From: Gemmatimonadaceae bacterium
GTDB taxonomy: Bacteria; Gemmatimonadota; Gemmatimonadetes; Gemmatimonadales; Gemmatimonadaceae
Reading direction: 5' to 3'
NCBI GenBank assembly: GCA_025450035.1
Contig: JANWIF010000028.1
Coordinates: 1-32,484 of the forward strand
DNA length: 32,484 nt
Under the pieces are notes generated by a model. The model was not told the origin of the DNA. It was given only the letters and a program-made list of their open reading frames with translations, and did no database searches. A program made the translations under genes and the position numbers. Shown in pieces: positions 25,550-32,484 of this stretch; the stretch's first letter is position 1, and each line of letters starts with the position of its first letter.

Positions 25550-28033
25550 TCAGGTGGCCTTGCTCAGAACCCGAAACTCGAGCTTGCTACCATCTGCCGT
25601 GACATCCACCTCCACCTCGTCCCCCTTCGCGAATTCGCCCACAAGGATCTTTTCGGACAGCGGGTCTTCCACGAATTTCTGAATCGCCCGCTTGAGCGGC
25701 CGCGCCCCGAAGTGCTCGTCAAAGCCATGCGTGCTCAAGAACTCGGTTGCGGCCGGCGAGAGCCTGAGTGTCAGCTCCTCGTCCGTAAGCCGCAGTTGTA
25801 CCTCGCGGAGCAGTATGCCCACGATCCGCGCGATGTGCTCCTTGGTGAGCGGATGAAAGACGATGACGTCATCCAACCGGTTGAGGAATTCCGGGTTGAA
25901 GGTTCGCTGGATCTCCTCTTTCACCTTCTCCTGAATCCGGTCGAAGTTCTCCCGGTCATCAGGCGCCGCGAAGCCAAGCCCCTTGCTCTTCGTGATGTCC
26001 CGGGCGCCGACGTTCGACGTCATGATCACGACCGTGTTCTTGAAGTCGATCACACGCCCGTAATTGTCCGTCAGATGTCCCTCATCGAGCACCTGCAGCA
26101 GGATGTTGAACACATCGGGGTGGGCCTTCTCGATCTCGTCGAGCAGCACCACGCTATACGGTTTGCGGCGCACGGCTTTGGTGAGTGTGCCCGAATCCTC
26201 GTATCCCACGTAACCCGGAGGCGCGCCGATAAGGCGGCTTACGGAGAACTTCTCCATGTACTCGCTCATGTCGACGCGAATGAGCGCCGAGGGGTCGGCG
26301 AAGAGGAATTTTGCCAGCGCGCGCGCCAATTCCGTTTTCCCAACGCCCGTGGGCCCGGAGAAAATGAACGACCCGATCGGGCGTGCCGGATCCTTGAGGC
26401 CGGCACGGCTGCGCCGGATGGACCGCGACAGCGCATGGATCGCCTCGTCTTGCCCCACCACGGACTCGTGAACCTCCTCTTCCATGCGGAGGAGCCGTGC
26501 GCTCTCGGCCTCCTGCAGGCGCGTCACCGGAATGCCCGTCCAACGGCTGACGATGAAGGAGATCTCCTCTTCGCCTAACACTGGGCGGAACGACTGCCGG
26601 TGCTTCTCCCACTCCTCCGCCTTACGGCGGATGTCGCTCTGCAGCTCCCGCTCCTTGTCGCGCAACGCGGCTGCGCGCTCGAAGTTCTGATCGCGGACCG
26701 CGGCTTCCTTCTCGACGTTTACTTCCTCGAGCTTGGCCTTGAGCTCCGCCACTTCCGGCGGCGGCGCTTGCGCGGCCAGACGCGCCCGGGCTCCGGCTTC
26801 GTCGATCACGTCGATCGCCTTGTCCGGCAGAAACCGGTCGGTGATATACCGCTCCGACAATTTCGACGCGATGACCAGCGTCGTGTCGGGGATGGTCACG
26901 TGATGATGGTCCTCGTACTTTTTGCGCAGGCCGCGCAGGATCTCGACCGTCTCATCCACCGACGGCGGATCGACGATCACGGTCTGGAAGCGCCGCTCGA
27001 GCGCGCCGTCCTTCTCGATGTACTTGCGATATTCGTTGAGCGTCGACGCCCCCACACACTGCAGCTCGCCGCGGGCAAGCGCCGGCTTGAGCATGTTGCT
27101 GGCGTCGATCGCACCTTCGGCCGCGCCCGCGCCCACCAGCGTGTGGAGCTCGTCGATGAACAGAATGATGTTCTTGTTCTGGGCGATCTCGTTCATGACC
27201 GCTTTGAGCCGCTCCTCGAACTGGCCCCGATACTTCGTGCCGGCGATCACCGCCGCCATGTCCAACGCAAGCACGCGATGCTCGCGCAGCGACTCGGGGC
27301 ACTCACCGTTAGCGATCAGCTGTGCCAGACCCTCCACGATCGCCGTCTTGCCCACGCCCGGCTCGCCGATGAGCACCGGGTTGTTCTTCTTTCGGCGCGT
27401 CAGCACCTCCATCACGCGCTGAATCTCTTTGGCCCGGCCAATGGTCGGATCCAACTGCCCTTCAGCGGCGAGCTGCGTTAGATCGCGGCAGAAGTGGTCA
27501 AGCGCCGGCGTCTTGGACTTCTTTTCCCCCTTGGCCTGCTGCGGAGCGGGCGGGCTGCCAGCCTGGGCGGTGGCGCCCCCGGCGGGCATTTCTGTACCAA
27601 GCAGGCGTAACGTTTCCGCACGCGCCGCCTCGAGGTTCACCCCCGTGTCGGTAAGCACCTGCGCGGCGATTCCCTTCTCTTCCCGCAACAATCCAAGCAG
27701 GAGATGCTCCGTCCCCACATAGCTGTGGTTTAACTCCCGCGCCTCGCTCATGGCGAGTTCGAGCACTTTCTTGGCCCGTGACGTGTACGGCAGATCAGGC
27801 CCGGTGGTTTGCGCTGCTTTCCCTTTCTTGACCGTCTCCTCGATCTTCTGCTGAATCTCGTCGAGATCCACGCTCAAATTCTGGAGAACGGCCGCAGCAA
27901 CCCCCTCACCCTCACGGATGAGGCCGAGCAGTATGTGCTCCGTCCCCACGTACTCGTGGTGGAGACGTGCCGCTTCCTCGCGCGCCATCGCGAGGACTTT
28001 CCGCACACGCTCAGTGAAGTTGTAGCCGTTCAT
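25550..28033 (-). CDS. clpC: AAA+ unfoldase ClpC
   Basis: ClpC unfolds substrates for the ClpP protease, including phospho-arginine-marked proteins. The 827-residue protein has the double Clp N-domain (residues ~1-145; [14 protein letters not shown] and [14 protein letters not shown]). The first AAA domain has Walker A GEPGVGKT at ~223-230. The UVR-type middle domain reads [17 protein letters not shown]. The second AAA domain has GPTGVGKTE and ends in the D2-small region. The middle domain and length mark it as ClpC rather than ClpB or ClpA. A GAGGG ribosome binding site precedes the ATG, 33 bp after mcsB. The neighbouring arginine kinase genes support function in protein quality control. Confidence 0.96.
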   Translation of the reverse strand: MNGYNFTERVRKVLAMAREEAARLHHEYVGTEHILLGLIREGEGVAAAVLQNLSVDLDEIQQKIEETVKKGKAAQTTGPDLPYTSRAKKVLELAMSEARELNHSYVGTEHLLLGLLREEKGIAAQVLTDTGVNLEAARAETLRLLGTEMPAGGATAQAGSPPAPQQAKGEKKSKTPALDHFCRDLTQLAAEGQLDPTIGRAKEIQRVMEVLTRRKKNNPVLIGEPGVGKTAIVEGLAQLIANGECPESLREHRVLALDMAAVIAGTKYRGQFEERLKAVMNEIAQNKNIILFIDELHTLVGAGAAEGAIDASNMLKPALARGELQCVGASTLNEYRKYIEKDGALERRFQTVIVDPPSVDETVEILRGLRKKYEDHHHVTIPDTTLVIASKLSERYITDRFLPDKAIDVIDEAGARARLAAQAPPPEVAELKAKLEEVNVEKEAAVRDQNFERAAALRDKERELQSDIRRKAEEWEKHRQSFRPVLGEEEISFIVSRWTGIPVTRLQEAESARLLRMEEEVHESVVGQDEAIHALSRSIRRSRAGLKDPARPIGSFIFSGPTGVGKTELARALAKFLFADPSALIRVDMSEYMEKFSVSRLIGAPPGYVGYEDSGTLTKAVRRKPYSVVLLDEIEKAHPDVFNILLQVLDEGHLTDNYGRVIDFKNTVVIMTSNVGARDITKSKGLGFAAPDDRENFDRIQEKVKEEIQRTFNPEFLNRLDDVIVFHPLTKEHIARIVGILLREVQLRLTDEELTLRLSPAATEFLSTHGFDEHFGARPLKRAIQKFVEDPLSEKILVGEFAKGDEVEVDVTADGSKLEFRVLSKAT

Positions 28034-28066
28034 AGGTCCCTCAGTGCCGGAAGACCCTTCGTCGGA

Positions 28067-29152
28067 TCACCCGTTCGTTCCTGCCTCATCTGCAAGCAAC
28101 TGTCGCACATATCGTGCGCGGACGAGGCTCGCCTCACTCTCAGTGAGCGCTCTCCCCTCGGCCTGTGCCAGGTGCGCAGATTGGGAAAAAATCAGGAGCT
28201 TGTTAAGGGTGTATACACTCAGGCCGGTGATCAGTTTCAATCCCACGGCCAGTCGTACGCCACTGAGGTAATTCATCGCCTCTTCAAACGTGAGGCTTCG
28301 GGCGTACCGGAGGGTGCCATAAGCTCGCCAGAGCTTGTCCTCAATAATATAACCGGCGTCGCGAAGCAAGACCCGGCGTGCATCCTCTTCGCGTGAAATC
28401 ACCGACCGCAGCACGTACATCAACTGGTCGATGATCTCTTCCTCCGACCGTCCCAACGTCGTCTGGTTGGAAATCTGAAAGAAATTTCCGACGACTTCAC
28501 TCCCCTCACCGTACAATCCTCGATACGTCAATCCCATTTGCTGAAGTCCCGCCAGCGTCTTGGGAATCTCTTTCGTCAGAACCAATCCCGGCAGGTGGAT
28601 CATCACCGATGCTCGCATGCCGGTGCCCGTGTTCGTCGGACACGAAGTCAGAAACCCGAACTCCTGGTGATACGCGAAAGGGATCGTCACACCCAGCTCG
28701 TCGTCGATCCGCTCGAGCGTGGCATACGCTTCCGACAACGCGAAACCGGAGCGCAGCGTCTGTAACCGCAGGTGATCCTCTTCATTTACCATGACGCCTG
28801 TACCGTCACCGAGAAACACAGCCGCGCCGCTCCGTACCGGATGTTGCGGGTCCAACCCGGCTAGTTCCCGACTCACCAGGTGACGCTCGTGCAGCAACAA
28901 CCGCTCTTCCGCCGGCAGATCGTCCACGCGCACCAGCAACGTGTGCTGCAGACTGGGAGCGGCGTCGATCGCCTCACGAACGCGGGACAGCACGCGCAGC
29001 CGCTCCCCGTCGCGCGCCCGCCCCGGAAACGCAAAACCTTCCAGGTTTCGCGCCAACCGAATGCGCGTAGACAGCACGATGGCCGCATGGTCACCCGATG
29101 CGTCAAGCCAACTCACGCCGCCGTCCGGAAGGAGCGACAGATCGAGCGTCAT
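28067..29152 (-). CDS. mcsB: protein arginine kinase McsB
   Basis: McsB phosphorylates arginine residues on proteins, marking them for ClpCP. The 361-residue product has phosphagen-kinase-like catalytic motifs: LSTRIRLARNLEGFAFP near residue 28, SCPTNTGTGMRASVMIHLP with the catalytic cysteine, and GSEVVGNFFQISNQTTLGRSEEEI. The C-terminal helical domain (LRYARSLTFEEAMNYLSGVR) carries the region used for pArg binding in Bacillus McsB. The ATG at 29152 overlaps the mcsA stop (ATGA), fixing the start. The frame stays open upstream, but that extension is a shadow of mcsA. The activator McsA and the unfoldase ClpC flank it. Confidence 0.95.
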   Translation of the reverse strand: MTLDLSLLPDGGVSWLDASGDHAAIVLSTRIRLARNLEGFAFPGRARDGERLRVLSRVREAIDAAPSLQHTLLVRVDDLPAEERLLLHERHLVSRELAGLDPQHPVRSGAAVFLGDGTGVMVNEEDHLRLQTLRSGFALSEAYATLERIDDELGVTIPFAYHQEFGFLTSCPTNTGTGMRASVMIHLPGLVLTKEIPKTLAGLQQMGLTYRGLYGEGSEVVGNFFQISNQTTLGRSEEEIIDQLMYVLRSVISREEDARRVLLRDAGYIIEDKLWRAYGTLRYARSLTFEEAMNYLSGVRLAVGLKLITGLSVYTLNKLLIFSQSAHLAQAEGRALTESEASLVRARYVRQLLADEAGTNG

Positions 29153-29637
29153 TCCAACACCTTGATCTGGTCGCGCAGGCGCGCCGCCTCTTCGAACAGC
29201 TCTTGCTCCACTGCGCGGCGCAGCCTGCCCCGCAACTCGGCGAGCACCGTCGCCCCTTCGGCCAACGCGGGCTGCGGCGCCTGATAGCGCTTGCCGAGAT
29301 GCTTCGAGTTCCCATGCACGCGCCGCAGCAGGTCGCGCAGACTCGCCTCGAAGGTGCTGTAGCAGTACGGGCACCCCAGGCGACCGCTGTTCCGGAAGTC
29401 ACGCAACGTGCCAGAGCAGAAGCTGCACCGCGCGTTATCGTGCTGCGACGCGGGCAATTGCTTGTGAAGCGACTGGATGAAGTCTGTAAGCGGCTGCTTC
29501 GGCTGAGTGAGATGTGTCTCGATCCCACGCTCTCCCGCACACTTCTCGCACAGATGCTCTTCGGTCACCACGCCGTCGGCACTCGACCGCGTGAGCGTCA
29601 CCACCGAATCGCGCTCCTTGCAGCTATCGCACAACAT
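29149..29637 (-). CDS. mcsA: McsA, zinc-binding activator of McsB
   Basis: McsA binds zinc and stimulates the McsB arginine kinase. The 162-residue product starts MLCDSCKERDSV and has four CxxC motifs: CDSC, CEKC, CSFC and CPYC. A C-terminal UVR motif follows (VEQELFEEAARLRDQIKVLE), the same interaction module found in UvrB/UvrC and ClpC. Length and motif order match Bacillus McsA. The ATG overlaps the lolD stop by one base (TGATG), leaving no room for a ctsR gene, which normally precedes mcsA in Bacillota. Confidence 0.94.
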   Translation of the reverse strand: MLCDSCKERDSVVTLTRSSADGVVTEEHLCEKCAGERGIETHLTQPKQPLTDFIQSLHKQLPASQHDNARCSFCSGTLRDFRNSGRLGCPYCYSTFEASLRDLLRRVHGNSKHLGKRYQAPQPALAEGATVLAELRGRLRRAVEQELFEEAARLRDQIKVLE

Positions 29638-30335
29638 CAGGCTACGACCTCTCGGACATCGGTCTCGCGCAGCTTGCCGCCATCCAGCAGCAGTGTGCGA
29701 TCAGCGCGCGCCGCCAGCGCGCGATTGTGAGTCACAACGACCATCGCGATCTCGAGTTCCCGGACGAGCTGCACGAACTGCTCGTGCAGCCGCTCGGCAT
29801 TGATGTTGTCCAGATTCCCCGACGGCTCGTCGGCGAGAACGACCTTGGGATCGATCGCCAACGCGCGCGCCACAGCGGTACGTTGCTGCTCACCCCCCGA
29901 CAATTCCGACGGCCGATGCGTCATCCGCTCACTCAGCCCAACCCGCGATAGCAACTCTTCCGCACGCGCGCGCGCGCGACGCTGGTCCCACCCACTAATC
30001 CGCAACGGCATCATGACGTTCTCCAACGCCGAGAATTCGCGGAGGAGGTGATGGAACTGGAACACAAATCCCACCTTCCGATTGCGAATTCGCGCCAACG
30101 CCTCATCGCCCAACCCGTCCAACGGTTCCCCGTCGAGTACCACGGACCCCCGCGACGGACGATCGAGCGCGCCCAGCAGGTGCAGTAGCGTGCTCTTGCC
30201 GGCGCCGCTCGTCCCGACCACCGCCACCATTTCGCCGCGCCGGACCTCGAGGTCTACCCCCTCCAGTACGTGGATCAACCCGCCATCGCCGCCGACGTAC
30301 GATTTCGCCAGGTCCCGCGCCTCGATGATGCTCAT
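29637..30335 (-). CDS. lolD: lipoprotein-releasing ABC transporter ATPase LolD
   Basis: LolD powers extraction of outer-membrane lipoproteins from the inner membrane. The 232-residue ATPase has Walker A GTSGAGKST (residues 41-49), a Q-loop in VFQFHHLLREFSALENVMMP typical of LolD/MacB, the signature LSGGEQQRTAVARAL, Walker B VVLADEPSGNLD, and a switch His in VVVTHN. The ATG at 30335 overlaps the lolC stop (ATGA), so the pair is coupled. The longer open frame upstream is a shadow of lolC. Confidence 0.95.
   Translation of the reverse strand: MSIIEARDLAKSYVGGDGGLIHVLEGVDLEVRRGEMVAVVGTSGAGKSTLLHLLGALDRPSRGSVVLDGEPLDGLGDEALARIRNRKVGFVFQFHHLLREFSALENVMMPLRISGWDQRRARARAEELLSRVGLSERMTHRPSELSGGEQQRTAVARALAIDPKVVLADEPSGNLDNINAERLHEQFVQLVRELEIAMVVVTHNRALAARADRTLLLDGGKLRETDVREVVA
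29965..29978. repeat. alternating CG tract in lolD
   Basis: Seven tandem CG dinucleotides encode the Arg-Ala-Arg-Ala region of LolD. Such tracts can adopt Z-DNA, but Ala/Arg codons in a GC-rich genome explain it adequately. Confidence 0.7.
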
Positions 30336-31582
30336 TCGTGGCGAATCGCCTCCACTGGGTAGAGACCGGCAGCCTGCAGCGACGGATACAACGTCGCCAG
30401 AGTCGCGATCACGACGCTCGCCAGTACGATCCACAGCACATCCAACGGTTGAATTGACACAGGAAGATGGTCGATGAAATATACTCCCGGATCGAGGGCG
30501 ATGAGCTTGCCGCGATCGATCGCGATCCCGACGCTCACTCCGAGAATGAGACCCAGCCCCGTCCCCACCACGCCGATTACCAGCCCCTGCATCAGGAAGA
30601 TCCGAAGCACGGCTCTCGACCGAAGCCCCATCGCCTTGAGAATTCCGATCTCGCGCGTCTTGTCGGTCACAACCATGGTGAGCGTGCTCACGATGTTGAA
30701 CGCGGCCACGATGACGATGAGCAACAGGATCAGTCCCATCGCCAGCTTCTCGAGCTTGAGCGCGTGAAACAGCCCCGAGTTCAACTCCTGCCAATCGACG
30801 ACGCGATACGGATAACCAAGCACCGCGACAACTTTTTGACCTATGGCATTCGCCTCGTAGCGAGACGTGGTGCGCGCTTCGATGCCCGTCACCGCGCTTC
30901 CCAGACCCGCATACTCGCGCGCCACATCGAGTGAGATATAGATGTATGAGTTGTCGTACTCGTACATTCCGGTCTCGAAAATACCTGTCACCTCGAACGT
31001 ATACACGCGCGGCACGATGGCGCCGACCGCCGCATTGAACTTCATTCCCGCCGGCGAGATGAGCGTGAGCCGGTCGCCCAGGTTGAGGTCCAAACGTTCG
31101 GCTAACTTCTGCCCGATCACCGCGCCATGGCCGGTACCGTCTTCACTCGCGAAGCGGAAGTCGCCCTGCTTGGCCGTCTGGCGGATCGTGGTCACTTGCG
31201 GCACGCCGGTCGTCGCGGGCTCGATTCCCTCGACAAATACGCCCTCGGGATAATCGTGGCCCGCCGAGGCGAGTCCCTGCGTCAACACGAACGGGGCGGC
31301 CGCCACGATGCCGGGTTGCTTCAGCACCTTGGCTAACGTGCTTTGCCAGTCCGGCATCTTGAGATCGTCGCCGAACGTGAGCACGCGAAGATCGGGACTG
31401 CCCACGAGAATCTTGTCGCGCAGATCGGTCTGCATTCCCGTCATCACCCCGTTGATGACGATGAGCGCGCTCACCCCGACTAACACGCCGCCGATGGCGA
31501 TGACACTGATAAAGGAGAAGAGACGCGAACCGCCGCGGCTGCGCAGATAGCGCCAGGCAATCTCCAACTCGAGGCGGCTCAT
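30332..31582 (-). CDS. lolC: lipoprotein-releasing permease LolC/LolE family
   Basis: This 416-residue FtsX/MacB-type permease works with LolD to release lipoproteins to LolA. The N-terminus is ELEIAWRYLRSR, followed by a membrane helix (ISVIAIGGVLVGVSALIVI) and a large periplasmic domain of about 220 residues. Three C-terminal helices include LILLLIVIVAAFNIVSTLTM and IGILKAMGLRSRAVLRIFL. It ends with the conserved SLQAAGLYPVEAIRHE. Only one permease gene is present, so a homodimer (LolF-type arrangement) is possible. The ATG overlaps the lysS stop (ATGA). Confidence 0.94.
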   Translation of the reverse strand: MSRLELEIAWRYLRSRGGSRLFSFISVIAIGGVLVGVSALIVINGVMTGMQTDLRDKILVGSPDLRVLTFGDDLKMPDWQSTLAKVLKQPGIVAAAPFVLTQGLASAGHDYPEGVFVEGIEPATTGVPQVTTIRQTAKQGDFRFASEDGTGHGAVIGQKLAERLDLNLGDRLTLISPAGMKFNAAVGAIVPRVYTFEVTGIFETGMYEYDNSYIYISLDVAREYAGLGSAVTGIEARTTSRYEANAIGQKVVAVLGYPYRVVDWQELNSGLFHALKLEKLAMGLILLLIVIVAAFNIVSTLTMVVTDKTREIGILKAMGLRSRAVLRIFLMQGLVIGVVGTGLGLILGVSVGIAIDRGKLIALDPGVYFIDHLPVSIQPLDVLWIVLASVVIATLATLYPSLQAAGLYPVEAIRHE

Positions 31583-32484
31583 TCGGGTCGCATGGTAGGA
31601 AAGAGAATCACGTCGCGCACGTGCGGTGTGCCCGTGAGGTACATGAACAACCGATCGATGCCGATGCCCACACCGCCCATGGGCGGCATGCCATACTCCA
31701 TAGCGCGAAGATAATCCTCGTCCACACCGCTCGCCTCGAGATCACCGGCCGCCCGCAATCGCGCCTGCGCCTCGAACCGCGCGCGTTGGTCGATAGGGTC
31801 GTTCAGCTCGCTGAACGCGTTAGCCATTTCGCGACCGCCGCCGAAGAGCTCGAACCGTTCGGCAAGCACGGGATTCCCCCGCTTGGGCTTGGCCAACGGC
31901 GAGAGCTCGCGCGGGTAGTCCACGACGAACGTCGGCGACAGGAGTGTTGGCTCGACCAGTGCCTGGAACAACTCATCCATCAACTTGGGACGGCTGAGTG
32001 TGGACGCGTGTTGCACGCCCACGTGCTCGGCGGCGGCGTGAAGCGCTGCGTCGTCCATCGACAGCACATCGGCGCCGAGTGCGGTGTTGAGCGCCGGCAC
32101 CCACTCGATGCGGCCGAACGGGGGCGCAAACACCGGCACGCGGTCCGCCATTCCCGCCGACGATCGCACCGTGTCCGCCGCCGCGGTGAGCAGCGACTCG
32201 ACCACCGTCATCATCTCCTCGTAGTCCGCGTACGCCTGGTAGAACTCCAGCATCGTGAACTCGGGGTTGTGCGTGCGATCGATTCCCTCATTGCGGAAGT
32301 CGTGCCCGATCTCGTACACCTTCTCGAGACCGCCGACAATCAAACGCTTGAGGTACAGCTCGTCGGCAATGCGCAGGTAGAGCGTCATGTCGAGCGCCTG
32401 ATGGTGCGTGACGAACGGACGCGCCGCTGCACCACCGTACAGCGGCTGCAGCACCGGTGTCTCCACCTCGATAAACTGGCGATC
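31579..32484 (-). CDS. lysS: class II lysyl-tRNA synthetase (partial, N-terminus off window)
   Basis: The C-terminal 301 residues of LysS are visible, reading in frame from the window edge as DRQFIEVETPVLQPLYGGA. Class II motif 2 appears as FRNEGIDRTHNPEFTMLEFY and motif 3 as GGVGIGIDRLFMYL. The end DVILFPTMRP is typical. The anticodon-binding OB domain and motif 1 lie beyond 32484. The stop overlaps the lolC start (ATGA), so the synthetase leads an operon with lolCD and mcsAB-clpC. Confidence 0.97.
   Translation of the reverse strand, partial: DRQFIEVETPVLQPLYGGAAARPFVTHHQALDMTLYLRIADELYLKRLIVGGLEKVYEIGHDFRNEGIDRTHNPEFTMLEFYQAYADYEEMMTVVESLLTAAADTVRSSAGMADRVPVFAPPFGRIEWVPALNTALGADVLSMDDAALHAAAEHVGVQHASTLSRPKLMDELFQALVEPTLLSPTFVVDYPRELSPLAKPKRGNPVLAERFELFGGGREMANAFSELNDPIDQRARFEAQARLRAAGDLEASGVDEDYLRAMEYGMPPMGGVGIGIDRLFMYLTGTPHVRDVILFPTMRPE

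Noticed and set aside
29637-30794. LolD fused to an N-terminal domain
   Set aside because: The extra residues are an off-frame reading of lolC; the LolD family start is at 30335 with an ATGA overlap.

Overview
All 26 genes I can support in this window lie on the minus strand, so transcription runs from high to low coordinates. The DNA is GC-rich. The cell is diderm: the window encodes lipid A synthesis, BamA, Skp and Lol lipoprotein export. It also has proteins best known from Gram-positives or other unusual lineages: the McsA/McsB arginine kinase pair with ClpC, the bacillithiol enzyme BshC, and a DUF512 radical-SAM protein beside Der. Together with the LpxC-FabZ fusion this suggests a member of Gemmatimonadota or a related FCB-type phylum. 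That placement is inference; no rRNA gene is present to confirm it.

Layout in transcription order. (1) 32484-25550: lysS (N-terminus outside the window), lolC, lolD, mcsA, mcsB, clpC, closed by a strong hairpin at 25491-25528. (2) 25471-7160: bamA, skp, lpxD, lpxC-fabZ, lpxA, a Gfo/Idh oxidoreductase, lpxB, a DUF374 (LpxJ-like) acyltransferase, lpxK, glutamate dehydrogenase, rlmH, bshC, murJ, uvrC, thrC. Gaps here are at most about 72 bp and most genes overlap, so this may be one envelope-biogenesis transcript with extra genes at its end. (3) 7053-4273: larC and a secreted TPR protein, followed by a hairpin at 4198-4230. (4) 3996-1: DUF512 radical SAM, der, plsY, gpsA (C-terminus outside the window).

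Functionally, units 1 and 2 build and police the outer membrane. LpxA, LpxC, LpxD, LpxB, LpxK and a late acyltransferase make lipid A. BamA/Skp insert barrels, LolCD exports lipoproteins and MurJ flips lipid II. FabZ activity is fused to LpxC. The UDP-diacylglucosamine hydrolase step (LpxH/LpxI) and Kdo transferase are not in the window. PlsY and GpsA supply glycerophospholipid precursors.

Most junctions are ATGA/GTGA 4-nt, TGATG/TAATG 1-nt or 8-nt overlaps, so translational coupling is the rule. There is no gene-free stretch above 300 bp. The longest gap (3997-4272) holds a GGGGTC repeat, a possible folded RNA and a terminator. I saw no tRNA, rRNA, CRISPR array, transposase or phage gene. 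The features most worth a second look are an over-represented GTTAGGC heptamer read as Leu-Gly, G-quadruplex-type tracts, a perfect 15-bp inverted repeat inside lpxD, and the mcsAB-clpC genes lying in a lysS-lolCD operon without ctsR.
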